From the NCBI GenBank assembly GCA_040954595.2, contig CM082595.2:2604001-2668000 (forward strand): a stretch of DNA of 64,000 bases, read 5' to 3'. The stretch's first letter is position 1, and each line of letters opens with the position of its first letter. Source of the stretch: Balanoglossus misakiensis (Eukaryota; Hemichordata). The notes below the pieces were generated by a model. The model saw only the letters and a program-made list of their open reading frames with translations, was not told where the DNA came from and made no database searches. Position numbers and translations under genes: made by a program. Shown here piece after piece: positions 32,934 through 44,200 of the stretch.

Positions 32934-33266
32934 TCAGTGTTTGGCGTTTCTGTCCCTCAGTGTCATTTTACGTGGCTTCTCCTCGATGTCTTCCTTGTTG
33001 GCTTCTTTGCACGCTGACCTCTCTAGTTCCATTTCCATCTCTTGCTCCATCTTCATCACCAGAGTTTGCTTCAACGTGAACCTGGTGGCGTGGTAGACAC
33101 TGTGAGGGTCAGCCGACCCCTGGCTGTGCAGGCTCATAGTAGACGCGGAACTGCTCGACCTCAGCATGCTGGGAGTACCGTTGAAATTGTTGGCAGCTTT
33201 GTAATCGATGATGGCCTTCCAGATCTTGTCTTTCTGACGGGGTGCGATGTCCATATCTTCAAGATC
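32934..33266 (-). CDS. TP63: p53-family exon 12 (last)
   Basis: 110 codons plus stop. Encodes the SAM C-terminal half ([11 protein letters not shown]), [17 protein letters not shown] (from Arg622) and a Glu/Lys-rich tail with repeated Met-Glu. The tail beyond RFTLKQT is unlike the vertebrate end. Confidence 0.95.
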   Translation of the reverse strand, partial: DLEDMDIAPRQKDKIWKAIIDYKAANNFNGTPSMLRSSSSASTMSLHSQGSADPHSVYHATRFTLKQTLVMKMEQEMEMELERSACKEANKEDIEEKPRKMTLRDRNAKH

Positions 33267-36200
33267 CTGGTTTCCAAAATAAAATAAAAAATATCCATGA
33301 GAAAGACAGAACCAAATCAGAAATGTTCAAGTTTATATTTCTGAAATCATGTTGCAAATTGTAATCCATATTTTCCAGAAAAAATTCTCACAAAGTTATA
33401 GGCACACAGGGAGAGGGCAAGAACACTTACATCTACTGTGATCTCTTCTAACTGATGCACGAACAGATAACCTTTCTTGCGGAATGCGTCATTGTAGTTT
33501 TCACAAGACATTTTACTCAACCACCTGGAAGAAAACCAGAAACATGAATTATCAGTGTGTGATCCTCCCGAGTCCATACTGTTAATCTCAAAGTCCTCAT
33601 GATGTCTAACGAAAATTCTATGAAGTTTTCTTGACTCTTGAAATGATTCTTCCGTGTGAGATCCTTACCCATTGATGCTCATATCCGGGATGGATGACTG
33701 TGAGAACCCGATGGATGTAGACGGCATGTGAGATGGCGATATGGTCTGTTGGTGAGCGAAACCCTGGCTGTCGGCCATCAAGGTGGGACCATTCTGCATC
33801 GGGGGCGGGGGTGGCAGTGCGACGCCGCTGTCCGTCTCGTCGTAACCGCCGCCGTTTTCATTACCCGGGTGGTAACCGCCGTCTCGGCTGGAGTTGGGAG
33901 CAAAAGAGTTGATAGGGGGCAGACCGTTATTAATGCTACCTTGACTAGGATACGAAGCGGATCTGGATAAGCTAGGATGTGAAGCCCTGTAAAAAGAAAA
34001 GAGTCCAGCCCACGTGAGTTATACTCTGCAGCGACCTGCTTGATTTACACACAATACACAACACCTATAGAGAAATGGGAAACGTGTACATTATATGCTA
34101 AACAGATGAAGAAATGACTCCATGGAAAGAAGTTACTGTATGCACACAGGAAACCTAGATGAAACCAAAAAACAAAGTGAAACAAAAAAAAAAAGATGTT
34201 GAGATCATGCTAAATGAAATGAATCATGCAGATTATGTATCAAAAGATGAAAATATGAAATAATAACTATTCATGCTAGAATATAAAGATATGGAGTGAC
34301 TGCAAGGAAGTATGTATTTTTATGGGGAGGGGATGGGGAGGGCGGGGGAGGGGAGGGGCATATTTCTAGTCTAAGCTCTGATCCTAGATAATTTGTTAAT
34401 ATTAGTGACTACATTTTCTAGTCAGCTAAATATTAGAATTAGTCACACACATTCTCATACAATCCTGAGTCAACACAATAACTTTGTCAAAAGAAACCAT
34501 ATTATAAAATTTATTTCAAACACTTTGAAAAAGGTATAAAATTATTCAAAATACAATACTCAGTCAATTAAATAATGTATACTGTAGGAAAGTTTTATCT
34601 ATATACATTTGATCTTTGCATAGAGGAAAGAATGTGAAGTTTGTAAAGGTCCTTTCAAGCTTTGAAAAATATTGGAATTTGTGATGTGTCTTGCTTATAA
34701 TGGAAGTTTTATTCAAACCTTAAATTGTTTTGAAATAAGAGTAATAGCAATGATAATTTAAATTAGAAATAGTTTCAACAAAGATATGCAAACAGAGAAT
34801 AATTTAAAAATAATTAGGAATAATAGCAATCTCGTACAAGTTGTACTCATTCATGAAAAACTTTTACCTAGGTATATTTCAATATATTAAAATAAAGAAA
34901 AAAGATAGTATATAAATTTCTTCTAGCTTTCTCAACATGAAAAGATGTTGAATACTATTTACTGTGTATAAAAATATGAATGTTTCAATTTGGCGGTGAA
35001 TACAGCTAACGGCAGCTACATCGTCTGATGCAAATACTGTATAAAGTGGCAGTCTATTGGTTATTGTTTTGGTAAAGCTATGTCATGTTACGTCTGATTG
35101 GCTGATTGAATTAAAGTTGGTAGTGATCGGGGAGGTTGGCAGTAAAACATCAATGGTATCTCAACATTATTCTGAAGGTGTTCGAGGTTTAAATGTTTAC
35201 AGACTTGATTTATTAGTGAAAAATATTTGTTTCTGAGCTGCCTAGGCTTTCAAATTCTTTCCAATCATGGCCCGAGGGATTTTTATGTCTTGTGACATCA
35301 TGAGTCAGGCTTAGATGACAGATGAAATAAATCTTGCTATATAACAGAATGTGGGGCCATTAAAATGCTTTCAAAGTAAACACGCACACAGCAGTACTAT
35401 CACAGGGTAGAAAACCCAGTGAAGTAAAACTCTTTCTTTTATTTAACAATAGTCCTACACACACTGATGGTGGTTGTCTGTCTGTCCATATATGGGCATG
35501 CGCATCAATAGTGCGATTTCACATTTTGTCGGTCTTTGGCTTCTTTCCAAGTAGAACTGGAGGGACTGGATTCGACCTGAAATAATCCAGGCAGATCAGT
35601 CACCAATTGGCATGGCAACGATGTCAAAGTACACCCACTACACATCATCACAAGCCAGGAATGGTCTCTGCCTCTCTCTCTCTCTCTCTTTGCGTGAAAC
35701 ACCAGCAATTTTCACTGGTTTCGCGTGGAACATAATATGCTAATGCATTCAAATTAGTCAGTTTTCACAATATTTGATTGGTTGTAGCAGGTCACGTGAT
35801 TGACATTGGGTATTTGATTGGCTGTAGTAGGTCACGTGACTGGCATTGGGTATTGATGGCTTCCTGTCTGTCATGACACTGCACGCAGTGTTGTTGACCT
35901 GAGTAATGGATTCTCCGCTGATAGCAGTTTTAATTGACTCCTTGCATGCAAAAAGGCTGGAAGAAAATCGAAATCGGGTAGAAGATTTATAAACACACAG
36001 CTCTTCATACAAACTCACCTTGTTCAAACCCAGTCGGTCCGCAGCGGTGCGATCATTGACCAGTCAAAATTTCAATAAATTCGGACAAATGGTTTGCTAT
36101 CTGATTCACAGTGGAACCTCCTCCAAGTAATAAATGTGTGGGCCAAGTTTTTTTCTTTTAGGGGTGGGGAGTGAAGGGGCAGGCTTATTTTTTTGAAGTA

Positions 36201-39200
36201 CAGTGACCTATCATAAAGTGAACAAGCAAACAGTCATGTCTAGATATAAATTTATCGAATGAACAATTTTCCCTGCAAAAATGTGAGGGCCTGTGGGGGG
36301 AAGAGTGCGAGGGGCAAATTAAGTTTGAGGTGGAAAATGCAAGGAGAGTGAGAAATTTGGACGTGATGTGACGTGAAAATGAGACTATGAATATAGCAAA
36401 AGGCTTTTTCTGTTCCATCACCAGATAAAAAAAAGGCAACACCAAAAAAATACAAAGAGAGAGAGGCAGATACCCATCAGAAAATGAACCAAAAATCTGG
36501 CATTAATTTTCTGTGGCAGAATATAAGAATACTGACATCTCATGAAGTATGAACACATATAAAACAATTGTTGAAAAATGCACAAATATGAAGCCAAATT
36601 AAAATTTTACAAAACTGAGAAAAGTTTAAATTTGTGCACTATTTTTGGATCAGAATCGATGGGCAAGTCTGCACTCGCATATTTAAGACATTTTTATTTA
36701 TTTTTTCTTTGCAATTTTGCGTGATACGAAAAAAAACTTGATGGACTTACTGTCTGTGTTGCTGTGCCCTGTACTGGTTGACAGTGTTCTGAGGAATATA
36801 ACTCATCAGTTCTAACGACTCTTTGACCTTCATTAAAATCTCATAATTTTCTCGTCCCCTAACCTGTAACAGAAAATAAGTTGTCAGTTATTTCATTTCC
36901 AGATATTTGTGTTCAAATATTTTCTCTTAAATTTATAATTTAAAAAATCAAATAGTTTCTCTCGTCTTTCAATCAAACAAGTACATCCCTTCTCCAAGCC
37001 TGTTGAAAGCCACCCCTCTGTCCCCACAATATGGTACAACCCACTGTATTCATAGGCCTGGTTGGTACCATTAATAGGAGGGAAATAGGGGTGGAAGGTA
37101 TAAACACCCAGCTTACCGTCAGAGTGTAAATATCATCGTCTCCCTTCCTTCTCTTGGTGCCAACAGACATCACCTGGAAGCCTTGTGTTTTGCTGAACCC
37201 TAAAAAACACAACAAAAGAAATCATTTCAACAACACTTTCAAAAGACAAAGCAATATCGCATCAGCTGTCTTGTCGGACGAAAACAGACCAGTAAATAAC
37301 CAATGACTGTTGTAGCATCTTGTATCGCTTGCATAGAATCCTGAAGATGCCTGCACTCTTCTGCACTCTCTTGACAGGCACAGAAACAACAGAAACTCAA
37401 AATTATAACATCCGACGTCGCGGAAGAAAACTCACCTCTTTTTAGTTGCTTTGGTGGCGGCTGGGCATGTCTTTCATCTGTTTTTCTGTCTCGGCCGGGG
37501 CAGGCACAGATTCTCACTTCAAGAACCTTTCTCCCCAGTACAGTATTACTGAAACATAAATTGAAAAATTCATCAACTTGAATGCTTCAGACTGCTTTCA
37601 TCTTGTTGTTTTTTTATTGATCTTCAAAAACCAGTCCTCATTCTTGGATAAGTTCATAATATCTGTTTCGTATGACACCTGTATTCCCACTCCGACGCGA
37701 ACTTTGCGAGAAGCACAACAAAGCTGCTGTAATATGGGAAGGATTTGCTCTCTGCTACACATCTTGTGCACCAAACATGGCCGCCTGACGACAGCTATGG
37801 TGCATCTTGGTTGGCAGCATGGGTTCAGATTCACCCCTGTTTCCTTGTATAGAGGTCCAACTTTACCACTGAAAACAATGGATTTGGATCAAACCATTGT
37901 GGCAAAAAGGGTTAAAACTGTCCATTGTGTCCCTCACTCGAATGCAATGTTAGAAGACTTACTCTTTTTCCAACTGGAAGATAACTTGGATCGGTCGACG
38001 ATTCAGTCCTCCCACACACGATGAAAAACACATGAATGAGTACAAGCAAGTGAAAAACTCTGTCCCAACTGAAAATCAAACAGATTAAACCATAGTGAGC
38101 ATGTATACATACTAACATGATTTGACTTCATGTGCAACATACCTTGAGGGTTTTTTCCCAATATGTGCATCATGTTGAACATGTATACTAACATGATTTG
38201 ACTTCATGTGTAACATATCTTGAGGGTTTGGATCTATTCACGTAATGTTCAATGTACACATATGCATCAATGTTGAACACATGATGAGACTTCATGTGCA
38301 ACATACCTTGAGGGTTTGGATCTATTCATGTAACGTTCAATGTACACATATGCATTATGTTGAAAACATGATGAGACTTCATGTGCAACATACCTTGAGA
38401 GTTTGGATCTATTCATGTAATGTTCAATGTACACATATTCTCATGTTGAAAACATGATGAGACTTCATGTGCAACATACCTTGAGGGTGTTCACACGGGA
38501 CAATAACACTCTGTCTCCCGGTTGTGGGATCCTCAGTGTACATCGCTTGGACGTTCTCGCAACGGACAAGATGGGACGGGGCTGGGTGGCGCTCGTTGTG
38601 CTCTTTGGCCGAGGAGTGGTTTGGACATCTCTTGACCACTTCTTTGACGTGTTCTGGACGTTTAAAGACGGGCATGGCTCGAATGATGCTCCCGGGCGGG
38701 GGCTGTGTTCGGCATTTGAATTTGATCGGGCAGGTCACACCCATACGTACATACAACTTCTTCAACAATTCTGAATACTGTGAAAACACATAAAAATACA
38801 CAAATTAATAAATGTTATTTGGATTTGAAGTATAAAATCTTCATTAACAACAGTATTGACAAAATGAAGAAAATAACAGACTTTACACAGAAATTATATG
38901 CACTATGATTTTTCTCAAAATTTGTTCCCAAAAATTCCCAAGAAAATGACTACATATTGTCTCTGTATTCAGAGTTTTCAACAGCTTATCATAAACAAGG
39001 TTCAAAGGTCAGAGATCGAAGGTCAAGTGACATAATGCTTTGGGTAGTTTCTCTTCATGGCAGCCATGTTTTTTTCTCTCATAAAGACAGTGTTAGTATA
39101 TTGTATTTCAATACTCACCGTCCATGTAGCACTCTTAGAAGACGAACTCATAGAGTTGGACAAAGAAATCTCAAACCCATAATCACCCGTGTGGTCTGAG

Positions 39201-41205
39201 CTGTAAACAAGCAAAGAGAGAAAAAGGCCACATTTTAGAGAAAAGTTAATAAGTAATATGATAACACACTCGGCCTCAAACCTGAAACTGCATATGACCA
39301 GACATGTTCGTTTGCGGAGTCAGGCTATAAGTCATATGAAATGGGTGTGTAAACTCAACAAATATTGATTGTACCATATATCAATCGCTAGGAATGATAT
39401 CTTGGAGTGATTTCCAAGAAATTTGAATCAAGTTGGAGGTTACAGAAGTATATATGCAGTCAAAACTCCAACATGACTAGACGCCACAGATATCTTAATC
39501 AACACAGAAAACAAATAGTCTAAAGAGTAGAAATTTGGTTCCTCAGACAAGCGTGAATACTACAAAGAAGTTTGAATGGTAATTAGTTCCTAAGCGCTTA
39601 CATGTATGTCCCGCCACACACACGTATCAATGTTTCTCATTGACGTGTCGATAATGTTTGCATAAGTGACAACACACAAGGCATGTCCAGACAGCTGAAA
39701 ATGCACCTGTCAGGCCAACCTGTTTCTCGGTTTGAGAGTTAACACCTGTTGAATGTTGCTTGACAAAAACAGAGGGAAAATTGGCAGAGGGACATACTGC
39801 TCTTTAGGTGGGCAGTGTCATCTGACAAGAGATGTTATGCATACCAGGGAAATAAATCACAATATACACACAAGAAAAATATTCATACACAAACACACAT
39901 GCACTCACTACACCAGCATGGAAACAAAAATTCCAATTTACCAATCATAAAATCTTCCCGGACCACCACCACTCAACTCAGTGACAACCATCTCAACGAT
40001 CGACGCAAACTGATCCAAACCAGTCAGGAACCACAAGCAGAACTAAAACACAGTACCCTCCCATTCTCTATTTAAGAAAACACTTGACGGCAAGAACACA
40101 CATGCCCAGCAAGGTTGAAACAGGCGATGGCATGAAACTGCACCAGGAAACCCAAATCTCACAGAAACACTTGAAACAGACAATTATTTATCTTACAGAT
40201 TATGAACACACAACAATACAAATAGTTCACCCAACATGTACAAACCAAGACGAAAATATTCAATTTTGGTACACGCATAATTACATGTACCCCCGACATC
40301 GTGGATAAGTTTGTCATTAATACAGCATGTATAACGGACATCATGAAACTGGTTCTCAAATCAAAATCTTGGTATATACATTTTCATAGCACTTGATATG
40401 TAAGCCTCTCTACACATCAACCAATACTGAGCCATTCCTAATTGGATATCAGAATACAGGTTCGTTCTGCCCATTGACTTTTTTTGGAACGGCACTTAGT
40501 AAGAGCTATATTTAGGAGTCTTTTACTCATTTTTATTTTTTCCCGTTTGCTGGAGTTAAAATAGAGCAGCCAGGCTCAGAAATTACAAATGAACTGAGCA
40601 AACGCATAAAATGGAATTTTTTGTGAACTTACAAACTACACACAGCTCTCCATTCCAACGGATGAGTTCTCAACTCGATGAATTCAGACAAAAAGAGTTC
40701 TGGCCTTGTGAAGACAAAGAATTCTGTGACAAAAATTTTGTTTTTCACATCCACAACAATAAGTCAGAAACCAGTTTCCCATAAAACTCATAACAGACAA
40801 TTAACAACAAAAAAACTCATGAATAATTTCAATTTTTCCACTATTAAGAAACAAAGGCAGTCATTAACATGTCAGAACAAATTCTTCATAGCAAAAAATC
40901 TTCAAATTCCAGCATACGACAAAACAACAGATATCTCTTGTTATAAAAGAGTTTATCAACAATGATCAATAATGCTTTTTGTCTCAACACTGTTGTTCTC
41001 AACAAAAAGACCCACAAAAAACACTGATTTCTCTCTCCTTGAGACCATCCTCTTTTTTCCAGTAGCACGCACCCATTGATATTAGATATTGTTAATCTGA
41101 AATACACACACCAACCTGTAGGATTAGAGGATTTCATTAAGAATGGGCCAACGCAGTCCAAACATATCACATTTATCAACTAAGGTCACGTACAGGTGGG
41201 GTTAG

Positions 41206-41257
<52 letters not shown>

Positions 41258-44200
41258 TCACAGACACACACACACACACAACCCCTCCACACATCACTCA
41301 AGGCAGGCCAAGCAACACGACACAGCCAGCCAAATCCCCCCTCCAACACTCACCGCATGGCTAGCCATTCATGTCACCACACACAACATAATTCATCCTT
41401 CCTTCACTTCAGCCATTCTACAAACGCGGCGACCATCACACCACAATCAATATTTCACCCAATACTACCAACAAAACTCCTCCATCACAACCATACAGAT
41501 ATACTTCATCCATTCTGACAATGACATCTCAAATGAAGGCCATATAAGCCTACTTGTCGTGAACAAATCCCTTTCTAGACAAACCCACCACCCCATGCAA
41601 TACAGTCATGAGTCAATCTTTTGGAGGATACCATTTCCTGACGTCTACCACATTTGTGTTAAGATTCATCAAGAAGAACCGTGGTAAGTTACAGCGACCA
41701 TAGACGTACGACTTGTGGACAGGTTTCAGTTTGGTCGATGGAGTAGCTTCTTGTCATAGGTAAGTTTTCAAAACGATTTCATACTAACACGAAACGTGGC
41801 AAGATTTTAGGGACAACTTGTCAACTTGGTGAAGCACCGACTTACTTTGATGGAACTGTCGGAATGGGACTGGCCATCATGGGTGGCGGGGGTGTATATG
41901 GAGGAGGCGTCACGCCATGATCAGTACTGTAGTCGCTTGGCGCGCTGCTGGGCATGGCACTGTCTGGTGATGAATAGACATTGGATGACGAAGAAGACAC
42001 AGGTGCAAGGCTGGTGATCTGTTGATGAAGAAGAAAAAACAGAAGACATCAATTATAGTGAAATCGCACATTTTGATGAGTTTCTATCACAAACAACACT
42101 GGTTGGGCCCCAAAAGCAGTTATGAGTTTCTCATTGTATGAACCGCGGACACCAGATAATAGTTGCCTAGCAATAAGGGCTCTATTCTTTTTTCACTCCT
42201 TTCAGGTTCAAGTTTAGGACCCCTGGAGACAATTGTCACTGTCTTGAACAAAGTCTGAATACCATACCCCCTTAATTATTTCTGTTGTTTGGTATAGCCC
42301 CGCAGCAGTTACAGAGACTGGTCAGTCCTAACCAAACGAAAGAGGGGTGGCCAGAATGTTGACACAACGAAGTATAAATCCTACACGATTAACATTCTGA
42401 AAAACAATATCAGAAACCAAAACAACATCTACCAATTTTCACATTTCTTAAACATTCATAATCCCTAAGTTGACTAATTTAATTCACGACAGGTATTCCT
42501 TCCATTGTCGTTCTTAAAAAGCCAGACTGAGTGTTTTACTGCCGGACGCAATAATTTCGAAACAGGGGAACTTTGATAAGTCTAAGCGGCCATTTTGGGG
42601 AATCTTGGATCACTGCCAAGTTAAATGGTGAATACAGCAAGGCCAAACAGCTTAGCAGAAATTGTTGATAAACAAAAGATATTTAGAGAAAAAATGTTTG
42701 ATATTCATACCAATTGTGCATTGTGAAAATGCAATGAAATAAAAGAATTGTATGACAGAAACACAGCAAACAAAAAGGCAAAACAGGACTTCATGTTCAT
42801 TGAGCACATTTCACACAAAGTTTTGTAACTTTATCCATGCTTTCGCAGCTGAAAAAATATCCATGTCTGTCGATATTCAGATTAAAGTCACCAAAAAGTA
42901 TAATACTTTTGGTAAATAACTTTGAAAAGCAATACACAACTTGGAGAGTGCCAAGTTCGCTCTACACGTAAACCACAACTCTTATTAATTTTCGTCAATG
43001 ATGGTATACACAGACATGACACACACATCCTGTTTAAAGGGGCAAATCTTGAAACTTTGAAATGTCACCATTTCTCCCTAAAATGCAGTCACTTAATCAT
43101 GAATTTGAGTCCACAATCAGCACAGAGAGTGTCTAAGTGATGGTCAGTCACTTTTATAGGCCAATTCTGATGGCTTCTTGTGAAGTCAGACCTCATACTG
43201 ACTGAACTGACACTGACTGATCGATAGTTCCGAGTTGCAATCAGATAACTTTTGAACACTGGTCACTGAGCAAGAACTAGTCACAAACTCAACGAATACA
43301 TTCATAATTTGCAATACGGTGAAGTGATCGAGGGCAAGTGTCATCTGAAATCAAAAATTGGCCTTTCTAAGTTCACATCGACCAAAACGAACACTTCGAA
43401 AGAAACTCAGAAGAGATTTAAAGTGGTCGTGTCAATCTGATGGCAGCCATGTTGTTGGTAACCACACAATGTGTATCCAAAACTTTCTAATTACAGAAAG
43501 ACTACTAACTGAAGTTATTTGCAACATTCCGTCCCCATTACTGGCTGGTCATTTCCGAGGGTCTTCCGTCGTTGCTTCCTTTCCCAGTGCGGCACAAGGG
43601 CAAGACGGTATTCCGGGGAATTCGGGAAGAATTTACGCCGTGAAGTCAACTCGGCTCCAAAACAAGGTTCAGAGTCGGACAAATGACACGCAGACCAGGT
43701 AAACTTGGCTGTCTGCCAAATGATCTGTGAGGACTTCACGAGGGGCAGGGATGAAAAGCACTTCTTCATTCCGCGTGTGGGGGCTGGCCGTGTCCGGCAA
43801 ATCACGGAGTCGCAACACAACACAACCACACAAACACACATGCAGTCGAATCTCAGTCAAAATATTACTGCAAAACATCGCCATCGATGATGTCAATGCA
43901 GATCGTGACACACACACAAAAAATAAATAAAAAATAAACTTTACCATGTCACCTGTGAAACGGGCCACAAACTTGCCTCTTCTGCATGGCTCGAACCTTC
44001 CGGTCATAGACATTCGGCATATACACACGGACACACAACGGGATTGCACAAACTATCCGGCGACAGATACCGGATAAAAATCAACTGCAGCGAGCAGCAA
44101 TACCGGAAAGAGCACAGCTCTCAAAAAAAGTCGGGAACCACACAATTTCTGAGGTGGCCGGCAGAATATGTAAAGTAGAAGCAGGTAGGGTTTGTGTACA

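Larger units (their letters stand above)
33987..36750 (-). other. p53-family intron 9
   Basis: 2.8 kb. Contains a G-rich quadruplex-prone tract (34324-34358), a 2 x 40-bp tandem repeat (35771-35850) and a candidate alternative terminal exon (35519-35576). Confidence 0.7.

Noticed and set aside
36019-36110. Possible cassette exon with a good GTGAGT donor in p53-family intron 9
   Set aside because: In the phase required by exon 10 it contains a stop near the donor, and the only acceptor-like AG upstream is poor.
37598-37834. Open frame just before the p53-family exon 6 region that could pass for a missing DNA-binding exon
   Set aside because: It includes the AACCCTTT repeat copy and lacks the zinc-ligand motif. 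The real exon is 37963-38068, with CFSSCVGG and exact phases.
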